DNA of 64,000 bases from Arthrobacter sp. ISL-95 (GCF_018613695.1 NZ_JAGGPR010000003.1:582372-646371); one strand, 5' to 3'; shown: positions 50,690-59,325, counted from the first letter of the stretch. The notes: generated by a model from the letters alone, not told the origin. Numbers and translations are program-made.

Positions 50690-51217
50690 ATGACCCACCC
50701 CAAGCCCGTGCCATCCGAACCAGTCGGTGAACTTTTCAGGGCCGCATTTCGCGCTCATCCGGCAGGAGTCTCGATTATCACCGCAGTGGGGCCGGACGGA
50801 GCAGTAGGACTGACGGCGTCCTCGGTGGCATCGGTGGCAGTGGATCCACCCACGCTCGCGTTTTCTGTCACCAGCGGCCGCTCGGCTTCACACATCGCTG
50901 CCGCGCAAACAATCGTGGTCCACCTGGTCGGCGCTGACCAGCTGGATCTTGCGCGGACCTTCGCGGACCCATCAGCCCCGCGCTTCACGGACTCCATGGA
51001 GTGGGAGGTACTGCCCACGGGAGAGCCCCTGCTCAGGGATGCCGTCTGGGCGTTGCGGTGCGAAGTCGTCCACCGGGCACCGCTGGGCGGCTCTGTGTTG
51101 CTGGCAGCAAGGGTTCTGGAGGTCAGGTCTAATCCGGCCGGTTCGGCTCCGCTGGTCTACCACGATCGGGAGTTCCACACGCTGCTTGAAGGCGTGCCGG
51201 CGCTGAGCGGCCGGTAG
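50690..51217 (+). CDS. Flavin reductase-like (FMN-binding split barrel) protein
   Basis: 175 residues from ATG 50690: FRAAFRAHPAGVSIITAVGPDGAVGLTASSVASVAVDPPTLAFSV is the family core, with a C-terminal LVYHDREFHTL. It reduces or binds FMN/FAD with NAD(P)H. The start is uncertain: a GTG at 50639 in the same frame would add 17 residues and lies at the predicted transcription start of a SoxR-type promoter, so a leaderless message is possible. That promoter suggests induction by redox-cycling compounds. Confidence 0.85.
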   Translation: MTHPKPVPSEPVGELFRAAFRAHPAGVSIITAVGPDGAVGLTASSVASVAVDPPTLAFSVTSGRSASHIAAAQTIVVHLVGADQLDLARTFADPSAPRFTDSMEWEVLPTGEPLLRDAVWALRCEVVHRAPLGGSVLLAARVLEVRSNPAGSAPLVYHDREFHTLLEGVPALSGR

Positions 51218-51269
51218 AAGACTGCCGCTGCATGACCGCGGGCCTGTGTGCAGACGTCCCGCGCCTGTA

Positions 51270-51854
51270 CTAGCTCGTTTGGGCCCGGACTGTCGATCGG
51301 GCCACTTCCCGGCCGAGGGGTATGGGATCCACGGGGCTGCCACGTAACAGGCTGGCAAGGGTTCCGTTGTAGATGAGCAAAATCGCAGCAGCCAGTTTGC
51401 CCGCTCCCGCGCCGACTATCTGACCGGAGAGGTGCAGGAGCCGATCGTTGAGCAGGGCAGTGTCTGCCTTGATGAGGTCGGCCGCGGAGTGACTTGGACT
51501 GTTGATTTCGACGGCGGCGGACAGGAAAGCACACCAACGGGCACTGTGCTGATTGTCGCGGTAGAGCGTCAGCGCGTCAAAAAGCGCCAACAACCGGTCC
51601 TCATCCGATTCCGCGGCGGCAATCGCCGCATCCCAATACACCTGCCATGTCTCCAGACGTCGTTCAAGACTTGCCCGAAGCAGCCCATCCTTGCTTCCAA
51701 ACTTGGCGTAGAGGGTAGCAACGGAGACTTCGGCTCGGACCAGGACGTCATCAACCCCGGTATGAGTAATGCCGTTCAGGGAGAAAAGCTCGTCCGCTGC
51801 GTCCAGGAGCCGATCCCTTGCCGATCGTTTTCCGGATTGCGTTTCCATAGCCAC
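51270..51854 (-). CDS. TetR-family repressor
   Basis: 194 residues: an N-terminal HTH (about 10-55, RDRLLDAADELFSLNGITHTGVDDVLVRAEVSVATLYAKFGSKDGLL) and a variable helical ligand domain. It is divergent from an MFS exporter, with a TetR-like dyad between them (51861-51887), so it most likely represses that gene and itself until a toxic ligand binds. Confidence 0.9.
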   Translation of the reverse strand: MAMETQSGKRSARDRLLDAADELFSLNGITHTGVDDVLVRAEVSVATLYAKFGSKDGLLRASLERRLETWQVYWDAAIAAAESDEDRLLALFDALTLYRDNQHSARWCAFLSAAVEINSPSHSAADLIKADTALLNDRLLHLSGQIVGAGAGKLAAAILLIYNGTLASLLRGSPVDPIPLGREVARSTVRAQTS

Positions 51855-51860
51855 AACTAT

Positions 51861-51887
51861 AACGTCTGTTCTACTATAACAGTCGTT
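51861..51887. promoter_or_regulatory. TetR operator candidate
   Basis: AACGTCTGTT (51861-51870) and AACAGTCGTT (51878-51887) pair at nine of ten positions with a 7-base spacer, in the 49-bp gap between the divergent tetR and MFS genes. The element covers both start regions. Confidence 0.7.
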
Positions 51888-51903
51888 CTACATTGGAGGA
51901 GAG

Positions 51904-53082
51904 ATGCGCCCTCACGTTGGATTCGTTGTGGCAGCCACAGCTCTTATTGCAGCCACCTATGGCCTCAGCCGTTTTGGTTTTGGTCTATTCGTGCCCGCGA
52001 TAGAGCGTTCAATCAGTCTGGGTCCCGCAATGACTGGTGCCATCTCCAGCGCAAGCTTCTTCTCATACTGCATCGCCGCGGCATGTGCGTACCGTTTGGC
52101 CAGGGCGCCACGCGTAACCGTCCTGCTCGCCGGAGTGCTGGCAACTCTCGGTAGTATCGGCGTGGCCTTATCGGGTTCCGCACTGGTTCTTGCCGTATGC
52201 ATTCTTGTCGCAGGTGCAGGCGCGGGATTTGCTTCGCCCGGTTTGGTCGCCTTGATCCAACGGAATCTAGACCCTGCAGCCGAGTCTCGGGCGCAGGCAG
52301 TAGTTAACTCAGGGACCGGGTTTGGGGTTATATGTGCCGGCCCCCTAGCGCTGGTCCTCGCCGACCAGTGGCGCGTCGCATGGTGGATTATTGCTGGCCT
52401 CAACGCGGCGGCAACCATTGCGGTACTCGGCAAAAGCAAACGAAGCCAACCAGAGTCGGCCTCAATAGAGCCAGGCACATTTCGTTTGAGTAACCTGTTG
52501 CCGCTGCGTTGGGCTGCTGCCGCTGCCCTGCTCGCCGGCGTGGCCAGCGCAGCGGTGTGGACCTTCAGTAAATCGATCGTCACCGCCGAAGGCCGGATTA
52601 GCGATGCCGAAGCGACCATTTTCTGGGTCTGCCTTGGTTCGGCCGGGATAGCAGGAGCATTCTCGGGCGACTTGGTCACGAGGCTCGGGTTGCGGACCAG
52701 CGGGACTACCACCGCAGCACTCATGGGGCTTTCCACGCTGCTTGTAGGGCTATGGCCTTCCAGCCTTGTTGCCGTCTATGCCGGCGGCGCCCTGTTCGGT
52801 GCCAGCTACGTTGCCTTCAGCGGTATCCTCATCGCCTGGGTCATTTCCGTGCTCCCCGAACATGCCGCAGCCGGTACCGCCGCCCTTTTCATCACCCTGG
52901 CCCTTGGACAAGCCACCGGATCACTGCTCATGGGTGTTCTCTTGGGGGCTACAAGTCCGGCGGCTGCGTTCGCCATAGCCGCTGGCATTGCTTTCTCCAG
53001 TTTCATCCCGCTGGCTAGTTGTTCCGGCCCCGGGCCGCAACGGTCCACTGCTCCACCACTTTCCCGGCACGAACAACGGTGA
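51904..53082 (+). CDS. MFS transporter (YbfB/CynX-like exporter)
   Basis: 392 residues, 12 predicted spans: ATALIAATYGLSRFGFGLFVPAIE at the start and GASYVAFSGILIAWVISVLPEHAAAGTAALF near 300, resembling YbfB-type permeases. GGAGGAGAG lies before the ATG. It is paired with the divergent TetR gene. Its last 68 bases overlap the 3' end of the convergent PLP-enzyme gene on the other strand. Probably drug or metabolite efflux. Confidence 0.88.
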   Translation: MRPHVGFVVAATALIAATYGLSRFGFGLFVPAIERSISLGPAMTGAISSASFFSYCIAAACAYRLARAPRVTVLLAGVLATLGSIGVALSGSALVLAVCILVAGAGAGFASPGLVALIQRNLDPAAESRAQAVVNSGTGFGVICAGPLALVLADQWRVAWWIIAGLNAAATIAVLGKSKRSQPESASIEPGTFRLSNLLPLRWAAAAALLAGVASAAVWTFSKSIVTAEGRISDAEATIFWVCLGSAGIAGAFSGDLVTRLGLRTSGTTTAALMGLSTLLVGLWPSSLVAVYAGGALFGASYVAFSGILIAWVISVLPEHAAAGTAALFITLALGQATGSLLMGVLLGATSPAAAFAIAAGIAFSSFIPLASCSGPGPQRSTAPPLSRHEQR

Positions 53083-54115
53083 CCTCATCCACCAGGTTCA
53101 TCGTCAGGCATACATGGTTGGGGATGACTCGGAGCCGCGTACCCAAGGGCGGCAGTTCCGAGGATTCCGGCCACACAACAGTGGCGTGGTGCTCGGACAG
53201 CGCAGTCACCTTGGCTTCGGGGTACTCAGGAAGCCGTCCGTATCCGGTGGCCCAGTCCGGGCGGTCGCTGCCCAGGATCTTGCTGCCGGCGTCCACCACA
53301 ACCCGGCGCACGTTCCCGCCGCGGGATTCGTGCCTGCTGACCACGGTGGCCGCGACCGTCAGCGCGATGTCATCCCACGTGCACCGCTCGAGTTCCAGTT
53401 GCTGGGCATCACCGAACACGTATACGCCGGGGCGCAGTTCGGTTGCCAAAGACTTACCGGAGAGCAGGGCCGTGGGCGTTGATCCCCCGCTGATGGTCTT
53501 CACGTCAAAACCCGCCTCGGTCAGCGCTGTCGCGGCCAGTCCCAGTGCCTCGTTCTCGTTGCTCGCTGCTCCAGTGGGCATTCCGGGCCTGTAGCTGTGC
53601 CCCGGGAACGTAAAGACTCCCGCCACCGTCAACCCGGCAGAGGCGGCAGCTCGCGCAACCTTCACCACCTCGTCCGGGAGAACGCCGCTGCGGTGATGGC
53701 CGCTGTCCACTTCAATCAGTACCTCAACGCTTCCGGCATCCGCGCCGAGTTGGCCGCCCATCGCCGTCGCACTTTCCACCGAATCCACACCGACGGCAAG
53801 GCGACACTGTGCTGCCAAGGCGCGAAGCCGTTCCGCGTGCGGCGCTTCAACCCAGAGCGGGTAGGCGATGAAGATGTCCCTCACGCCGTCCGCCGCGAAA
53901 ACCTCGGCCTCGCCGATCGTAGCCACAGTGATGCCAACGGCTCCCGCGGCGAGTTGCTTGCGGGCAATTTCCAGCGTCTTGTGCGTCTTCACGTGCGGAC
54001 GGAGCCCCAGCCCACGCCCGCGCATGCTCGCCGCCATCCGTCCGACGTTCCGGTCCAGGACATCGACGTCGATCATGACGGCAGGTGTGATAACTGCAGA
54101 TGGGATCACGTTCAT
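53015..54115 (-). CDS. D-threonine aldolase/D-serine dehydratase-like PLP enzyme
   Basis: 366 residues, fold-type III (alanine-racemase N-terminal barrel plus D-serine-dehydratase-like C-terminus). The PLP lysine is in RPHVKTHK (39-46). The C-terminal metal site His and Cys are in PNHVCLTMNL. It acts on D-3-hydroxy-amino acids (D-threonine, D-serine or similar) with a divalent metal. It lies 33 bases downstream of a LacI-family gene in the same direction, with a RidA-like remnant farther upstream. The exact substrate is undetermined. Confidence 0.87.
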   Translation of the reverse strand: MNVIPSAVITPAVMIDVDVLDRNVGRMAASMRGRGLGLRPHVKTHKTLEIARKQLAAGAVGITVATIGEAEVFAADGVRDIFIAYPLWVEAPHAERLRALAAQCRLAVGVDSVESATAMGGQLGADAGSVEVLIEVDSGHHRSGVLPDEVVKVARAAASAGLTVAGVFTFPGHSYRPGMPTGAASNENEALGLAATALTEAGFDVKTISGGSTPTALLSGKSLATELRPGVYVFGDAQQLELERCTWDDIALTVAATVVSRHESRGGNVRRVVVDAGSKILGSDRPDWATGYGRLPEYPEAKVTALSEHHATVVWPESSELPPLGTRLRVIPNHVCLTMNLVDEVTVVRAGKVVEQWTVAARGRNN

Positions 54116-54148
54116 TCCTCAAATCCTATCGGCCGGGGCACTGACGCC

Positions 54149-55153
54149 CTACGGAGCTGACTGCCGGACTTTCATTGCGAACGCCGCCTTGGGTTGCTGG
54201 ACCGAATGCACGGCATCTTTGCTTTCAATCCTCTCGATCAGGAGTTCGACAGCACGCTCCGCAATTTCCGCCCGCCCGGGCGCCACGGTAGTCAACGACG
54301 GCGACGCGAACCGCGACTCGTCAAGGTCATCGAACCCAGCCACCGCTATCTCTTCCGGCACCTTCCGGCCGCGGAGCAGGAGCTCGTGCAGCGCCCCCAA
54401 CGCCAGGGCATCGTTGAGCCCAAAAACAGCGTCGAATTCCACGCCGCTGTCCAGCAACCTCGCGGTGGCGTCAGCACCGCCGTCGCGCCTCCAGCCGCAC
54501 GGGACCACCAGCTCCGGGTCATGCTCCACACCAGCGGCAGCGAGCGCAGCCCGGTATCCGCGGAGACGGAGGCCGTTGCTGCCGGCTTCGTCGCCGTCGT
54601 GCGCGCCCAAAACGGCTATACGACGGCGGCCACCGGCCAGCAGGTGAGCGGTAACGGCCGCGGCAGCCTCCTGGTTTTGGATCAGGACCATGTCCAGGCG
54701 GGGGTCCTGCACGAATTCCCCCAAGAGGACCAGCGGTTTCTTGCCGGCAGCAGTGATGATCTGTTCGGCGTCCAGTGCCAGCGGGATGAAGAGGAGACCG
54801 TCGGTCAGGCTCCGGAACTGGCCCTGGAGCGCAGCTTTTTCATGCTCTGCCTCGTTGCCGGACTGTTCCACCAAAACACGGTAACCGCGAGCCCATGCGG
54901 CCTTCATAATGTCCGAGGCCAACTCGGCGTAGTACGGGATGGAGAGATCCGCCAGGACCAACCCGAGCATGCTGGTCTTCCCGGACCGGAGGCTGCGGGC
55001 CGTCAGGTTGGTTTCGTAGCCGAGCTCACTGATCGCGTCAAGGACGCGCTGCTTGGTGGCCGGCCGGATGAACTCGTAATCGTTGATGACGTTGGAGACC
55101 GTCTTCAAGGACACTCCCGCGGCGCGTGCGACATCGTTCATGGTGACCCCCAT
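54149..55153 (-). CDS. LacI-family regulator
   Basis: 334 residues. HTH at 1-27 (TMNDVARAAGVSLKTVSNVIND) with hinge, then a periplasmic-binding-type effector domain with LGLVLADLSIPYYAELASDIMKAA near 65. GAAGGAG lies before the ATG. It is co-directional with the D-amino-acid PLP enzyme and probably regulates it together with the lost RidA-type gene. Confidence 0.9.
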   Translation of the reverse strand: MGVTMNDVARAAGVSLKTVSNVINDYEFIRPATKQRVLDAISELGYETNLTARSLRSGKTSMLGLVLADLSIPYYAELASDIMKAAWARGYRVLVEQSGNEAEHEKAALQGQFRSLTDGLLFIPLALDAEQIITAAGKKPLVLLGEFVQDPRLDMVLIQNQEAAAAVTAHLLAGGRRRIAVLGAHDGDEAGSNGLRLRGYRAALAAAGVEHDPELVVPCGWRRDGGADATARLLDSGVEFDAVFGLNDALALGALHELLLRGRKVPEEIAVAGFDDLDESRFASPSLTTVAPGRAEIAERAVELLIERIESKDAVHSVQQPKAAFAMKVRQSAP

Positions 55154-55213
55154 GCGGCGGCTCCTTCTTTTGGTTCACTTCGGCTCGGTATACATCGTTG
55201 CAGATGTGCCGGC

Positions 55214-55320
55214 TTAGGCAGGGTCCATCACGGCGGCGACAGCCTCGATTTCCACCAGCTGATGGTCGTATCCGAGGACTGTGACGCCCATGAGGGTGCT
55301 GGGTACATCGTGATCGCCAA
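55214..55320 (-). pseudogene. C-terminal remnant of a RidA/YjgF-family gene
   Basis: The minus-strand frame ending at TAA 55214 reads GDHDVPSTLMGVTVLGYDHQ followed by LVEIEAVAAV, which matches the last third of RidA (enamine/imine deaminase) proteins. Upstream the frame loses similarity and has no family N-terminus, so only about 35 residues remain. RidA genes commonly accompany D-amino-acid PLP enzymes, which release enamines. The 381-bp gap (55154-55534) otherwise holds only the LacI gene promoter and the start region of the GAF-ANTAR gene. Confidence 0.6.
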
Positions 55321-55534
55321 AGGCCCCGCGTTTGGAAACTGGACTGTGTTGTCCACATTCCATCACGTCTGGCGGCTGGCCCTGTCTTGTTGATTGGCAA
55401 CGGGGTAGTGTCAGACGTAGGAGATTTCGGGTGCTGACGGGACCGGGGTTGACATTCGGGTTTTGCGCGAATACGAGCGCACTGCCGCCCAGCCGGAGAT
55501 GCGTGGACTCCGGCATTGCTGGAATTGAGGCCGC

Positions 55535-56305
55535 ATGGCCCAGCACAACCAAGCTCCGACAGCTCCAGAACAATCCGAAGTGGACCTGACAGACTTCCTG
55601 CTGCGACTTCAGGATCTTTTGGTGGACAACGCGGATATTCGCGCGTTTCTTGAAGACTTCGCTTGCATGACCGCAACCAAGCTGACCAAGACCGGAAATA
55701 CCATCGCGTGCGGCGTGACGGTCATCCGGCAGAAGAAACCGGTGGCCGTGGCGGAAAGCGATACCCTCGCCCGGAGGCTCGACGGAATTCAGAACAGTTT
55801 CGGCGATGGACCGTGCCTCGCGACCCTCCGGACCCGAAGCATCTCCCACGTGCCTGACGTTCAGACGGAACAACGCTGGCCGGAGTACATGAAAGCCGCC
55901 GCTGCAACCAATGTCGGCTCAATTTTGGCCCTCCCAATGGAACTGAACAGCACCGCTGAGGCCGTGGTGAACCTCTACTCCACGCGCCCGCACGGCTTCT
56001 CGCAAGACGACATCATGGCAGCGAAGCGGCTTACAGCCACGGGAGCCAAGGCGCTTCACCTCGCCGTGAAGATGGCGCAACTGCGGGACACCCGGGATAA
56101 TCTCACGGCAGCGTTGGAGTCCCGCGCGACGATCGATACCGCCGTCGGTATCATCATGGCTCAGAACAGGTGCTGCCGTGACGAGGCCTTCCAAATCCTC
56201 GCCAGGGCATCGAGCCACCGGAACATCAAGCTCAGGACCGTGGCGGCGGGCATAATTGCGAAAGTGGCGGGGGACCAAAGGATCTCAGCGAACTTCGAGG
56301 AATGA
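55535..56305 (+). CDS. GAF-ANTAR domain RNA-binding antitermination regulator
   Basis: 256 residues: an N-terminal GAF-like sensor (about 20-165, with VDNADIRAFLEDFACMTATKLTK and DGPCLATLRTRSI) and a C-terminal ANTAR domain (about 185-245, LESRATIDTAVGIIMAQNRCCRDEAFQILARASSHRNIKLRTVAAGII). ANTAR proteins bind paired hexaloop hairpins in mRNA leaders and prevent termination. It is a common actinobacterial two-domain form. It is monocistronic or co-transcribed with the hypothetical gene 115 bases downstream. Targets not identified in this window. Confidence 0.88.
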   Translation: MAQHNQAPTAPEQSEVDLTDFLLRLQDLLVDNADIRAFLEDFACMTATKLTKTGNTIACGVTVIRQKKPVAVAESDTLARRLDGIQNSFGDGPCLATLRTRSISHVPDVQTEQRWPEYMKAAAATNVGSILALPMELNSTAEAVVNLYSTRPHGFSQDDIMAAKRLTATGAKALHLAVKMAQLRDTRDNLTAALESRATIDTAVGIIMAQNRCCRDEAFQILARASSHRNIKLRTVAAGIIAKVAGDQRISANFEE

Positions 56306-56420
56306 CTTTTTAGCTTCTTTCGCGCCCGACACACACCGCTCATTTTCCTGCAACGCGCCCGCAACATACATGCGGAAAGCTGGGTCTCATGGATGACGCA
56401 TCCAGCGGAGGGGAGCAGAA

Positions 56421-56795
56421 ATGAGCATTGCTAACAGGGATCTTTTCCAGGCGCTGAAGACCCAGGCCAGCTTGGCGCAGGCGTTCGGCACTCTGCCGGG
56501 CAGCCAGGAAGAGCCACACGCACTGAAGCCAGGCGAGTCCATCGAGGCATGGCACAACGGCCGCCTCTACCACCGGGGCACCGTAGTCAAAACAGTGGCG
56601 GGGACAGACCTCTTCTGGCTTCAGGACGAAACCGGCAGCCGACGTCTACTGGACATGGACTCCATGGAAATCGTTACCAGCGACGAGCCGGCTCCGGCAC
56701 CCGCAACGCAGGCACCGGAGCCCACCCGGACAGCAACGGTCACACCAATCTCAGCGTATCCGCTCTTCACTGACGGCTCACAGGCGATCGCCTAG
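56421..56795 (+). CDS. Hypothetical protein, 124 residues
   Basis: Not recognised. The N-terminal half (AWHNGRLYHRGTVVKTVAGTDLFWLQDETGSRRLLDMDSMEIV, about 42-85) looks like a small SH3-like beta barrel (agenet/KOW type pattern G-x-V). The C-terminal 40 residues are Pro/Ala/Thr-rich and disordered. GAGGGGAG precedes the ATG. Its end overlaps the convergent GH51 gene by four bases. Confidence 0.7.
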   Translation: MSIANRDLFQALKTQASLAQAFGTLPGSQEEPHALKPGESIEAWHNGRLYHRGTVVKTVAGTDLFWLQDETGSRRLLDMDSMEIVTSDEPAPAPATQAPEPTRTATVTPISAYPLFTDGSQAIA

Positions 56796-58318
56796 GAGTT
56801 CAGTTCCAGGCGGATCATGCTCCAGCTCACGGCCGGAAGTTCGGCGGTGAGGCGGCCGCCGTCGAGCTTCACGCTGACATTTTCGGACGGCAGGACCGAC
56901 GTCGAATCGTCAGCCGTTGCCTGCCAGTACGGGTCTTTGTTCGTGTAGGTAACAGCTTCAATGACTTTGCTTGCGTTGAGGCTTCCGACGGCGGCATCCA
57001 GCGTCAGCGCGTCCGTCGCCGAGCGGTTCACGGCAAAGACCACGGCCTGGTTTGCTTCGGCGTCGAACGTTGCCACCGTTGAGAGCGAGGTGAAGCCCGA
57101 CGTCGTCTTGGTCTCCAGCAGCGGGGACTCGACGGCGAGATTCAGCACGGTGCCTGAGGCGTGCTGTGAGGTGAGCGCGAAGGGGTGGAAAGTAGTCTGC
57201 TTCCAAGCCCGGCCGCCCGGTTCCGTCATGATCGGCGCAATGACGTTGACCAGCTGCGCGAGGCTCGCGGAGTGGACGCGGTCCGTGTTCCGCAGCAGCG
57301 TGATGAGGAGATCGCCCACCACCACGGCGTCCGCAACCGTGTAGCGGTCCTCAAGCAGCACGGGGGCCACGGGCCAATCGTCGCCGGTTGGTGCCTTGGA
57401 TTCGTCGCGGGACATGTGCCACACGTTCCACTCGTCGAACGAGATATTGACCTGTTTTTCGGACTTATTGGCTGACTTCACGTGATCGATGTGTGACACC
57501 AGGTCCTTGATGAACGCTTCCATGCGGTGCCCCGCGGACAGGTGCTCCTGCAAGTCCCCGAAGTCCTCAAAGTACTGGTGCGCAGAAATCAGATCCACCA
57601 GCTCGTACGTCTCGTTGAGGACCACGCGCTCCCATTCGCCGAACGTGGGCATGGTAGGTCCGGAACTTCCACAAGCCACCAGTTCCAGGTCCGGATTGAC
57701 CATGCGCATTGCCCGCGCGGTTTCGGCAGCGACCCGCGCGTACTCGTCGGCCTTCTTGTGGCCGATCTGCCAGAAGCCGTCCATCTCGTTCCCGAGGCAC
57801 CACATCTTGATGTTATGAGGCTTGACGGCGCCATTCGCCTTGCGCTGTTCGGACAGAGCCGTTCCACCCTTGATGTTGGAGTACTCCAGCAGATCCAGAG
57901 CTTCCTGCGTGCCCCTGGTGCCCAGATTCACGGCCATCATTGGTTCAACACCGGCTTTCTCCGACCATTTGGCGAACTCGTCCACACCCACCAGGTTGGG
58001 ATCGCTGGAGTGCCATGCGAGGTCGAGGCGGGTGGGGCGGCCTTCCTTTGGCCCGACTCCGTCTTCCCAGCGGTAGCCCGAAACGAAGTTGCCGCCCGGA
58101 TACCGGACCGTGGAGACGCCCAATTCCTTGGTGAGTTCCAGGACGTCGGTGCGGAATCCGTCCTCATCGGCTTTGGGGTGCTCAGGCTCGAAGATGCCCG
58201 TGTACACACACCGGCCCAAGTGCTCAACGAACGCGCCGAAGGTCTTCCTCCGGACAGGGCCGATCACAAATGCGGGGTCAACGGTGATTTTGGCAGTGCG
58301 GTTCTCTGGGTTTCCCAA
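56792..58318 (-). CDS. abfA: Alpha-L-arabinofuranosidase, GH51
   Basis: 508 residues, TIM barrel plus C-terminal beta domain. Acid/base Glu178 is in CLGNEMDGFW and nucleophile Glu296 in FDEWNVWH. YPGGNFVSGYRWEDGVGP (73-90) is typical of GH51. TTG 58318 is chosen: AAAAGGA lies eight bases upstream and the family N-terminus (ITVDPAFVIGPV) follows, while the frame stays open 67 codons further without homology. No signal peptide, so it removes arabinose from imported arabino-oligosaccharides. A near-perfect 24-bp dyad lies 36 bases upstream of the start. Confidence 0.9.
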   Translation of the reverse strand: MGNPENRTAKITVDPAFVIGPVRRKTFGAFVEHLGRCVYTGIFEPEHPKADEDGFRTDVLELTKELGVSTVRYPGGNFVSGYRWEDGVGPKEGRPTRLDLAWHSSDPNLVGVDEFAKWSEKAGVEPMMAVNLGTRGTQEALDLLEYSNIKGGTALSEQRKANGAVKPHNIKMWCLGNEMDGFWQIGHKKADEYARVAAETARAMRMVNPDLELVACGSSGPTMPTFGEWERVVLNETYELVDLISAHQYFEDFGDLQEHLSAGHRMEAFIKDLVSHIDHVKSANKSEKQVNISFDEWNVWHMSRDESKAPTGDDWPVAPVLLEDRYTVADAVVVGDLLITLLRNTDRVHSASLAQLVNVIAPIMTEPGGRAWKQTTFHPFALTSQHASGTVLNLAVESPLLETKTTSGFTSLSTVATFDAEANQAVVFAVNRSATDALTLDAAVGSLNASKVIEAVTYTNKDPYWQATADDSTSVLPSENVSVKLDGGRLTAELPAVSWSMIRLELNS

Positions 58319-58354
58319 GGGGTGGGTCCTTTTCTGGTTTGCTTGGCTTTTGCG

Positions 58355-58378
58355 GGTTTCTACAACGTTATAGAAACC
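58355..58378. promoter_or_regulatory. 24-bp dyad, candidate LacI-type operator of the arabinofuranosidase gene
   Basis: GGTTTCTA (58355-58362) and TAGAAACC (58371-58378) are exact complements, and the AACGTT core between them is itself a palindrome, leaving only one mismatched pair in 24 bases. Position just upstream of the TTG start suits repression. The matching regulator is not adjacent. Confidence 0.65.
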
Positions 58379-58517
58379 ATGCTGACGGCGCTGAGGGGTG
58401 TGAGTCAAGAGATTTCTTGCGGTAGCCGGCAAGTCCCGCACGTGTTCGCTGGCCACGCCGTTGTGCGGCGGGAGATTCGAACGAGTGCAAGTTTCGGCGC
58501 CACGTAGGCTGAGTCCC

Positions 58518-59123
58518 ATGTCATTGGGAGTTGTGAGAGCGGCCTACTCTGCACGTGCCGAGGAATACACCGCGCTCTTCGGGACCATCAGCAGCACCCA
58601 CCCCGCCGACCAGCGGCTCGTTCTGTCATGGGCCCAGGGGCTGTCAGGGAAAGTCATCGACGCCGGCTGCGGACCCGGGCAGTGGACTGAGTTCCTGTGC
58701 TCCGCCGGGGTGGACGTCCAAGGCGTGGATCTGGTGCCGGAGTTCATTGAAACGGCAAGGCAGAACTACCCGGACATTGACTTCGCCGTCGGATCGCTTG
58801 GACGGTTGCCTACGCCGGATCAATCCCTGGCGGGGATCCTCGCCTGGTACTCACTGATTCATACTCCCCCGGCTGGGATCAGCCGGGTTTTGGGCGAGTT
58901 TGCGCGGTGCCTCCCACCCGGCGGCGGGCTCCTGCTCGGTTTCTTCGAAGGTCCCATCCTGGAAGCTTTCCCCCACGCAGTGACTCCCGCCTACTTCTGG
59001 CCTGTGGAGGAAATGTCGGCCCGGCTTCTGAAGGCAGGCTTCACGGTGGTAGGCACGTACGCTCGGGTCGACCCCGGAGCCCGCCCTCACGCAGCAATCG
59101 TTGCCCGCCGGGCGCAACTCTGA
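58518..59123 (+). CDS. SAM-dependent methyltransferase (class I, UbiE/type-11 like)
   Basis: 201 residues: SAM motif I VIDAGCGPGQW (about 47-57), acidic residue of motif II in VDLVPEFIETARQNYP, then motif III GGGLLLGFFEG. The ATG at 58518 is the best start, although the frame continues 19 codons upstream. It is divergent from the GH51 gene. The substrate is unknown. Confidence 0.85.
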   Translation: MSLGVVRAAYSARAEEYTALFGTISSTHPADQRLVLSWAQGLSGKVIDAGCGPGQWTEFLCSAGVDVQGVDLVPEFIETARQNYPDIDFAVGSLGRLPTPDQSLAGILAWYSLIHTPPAGISRVLGEFARCLPPGGGLLLGFFEGPILEAFPHAVTPAYFWPVEEMSARLLKAGFTVVGTYARVDPGARPHAAIVARRAQL

Positions 59124-59206
59124 CGCTCATACCCGCCCTTGTTCCTTGCCCTCAACGTAGTGCGGCGGGGGACGCGGATATGCCCGGGATCCAAGCGCGC
59201 AGGAAC

Positions 59207-59243
59207 AAAAAAACAGGCCGGAGACGCAATGTCTCCGGCCTGT
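59207..59243 (-). terminator. Intrinsic terminator of the tRNA-Lys gene
   Basis: On the minus strand ACAGGCCGGAGAC pairs with GTCTCCGGCCTGT around a 5-base loop and runs into TTTTTTT, directly downstream of the tRNA. Textbook Rho-independent structure. Confidence 0.88.
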
Positions 59244-59252
59244 CTTGGAGGG

Positions 59253-59325
59253 TGGGCCCTGTGGGGATCGAACCCACGACCCACGGATTAAAAGTCCGAT
59301 GCTCTACCAACTGAGCTAAAGGCCC
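59253..59325 (-). tRNA. tRNA-Lys (anticodon TTT)
   Basis: 73 bases on the minus strand, beginning GGGCCTTTAGCTCAGTTGG, with anticodon loop CTTTTAA (TTT), T-arm GTGGGTTCGATCCCCAC and acceptor 3' strand AGGGCCC plus A. The acceptor stem pairs over seven positions with one G-T. The 3' CCA is not encoded. The 443-bp gap around it (59124-59566) otherwise contains only its terminator and the upstream region of the next gene. Confidence 0.95.

Noticed and set aside
55321..55873. Upstream part of the long minus-strand frame that ends in the RidA-like tail
   Set aside because: It is antisense to the GAF-ANTAR gene and shows no RidA similarity; only the last 35 codons are kept as a remnant.
57527..58507. 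A 326-codon plus-strand frame opposite the GH51 gene
   Set aside because: No recognisable domain, and the minus strand holds a complete GH51 enzyme with both catalytic Glu residues.
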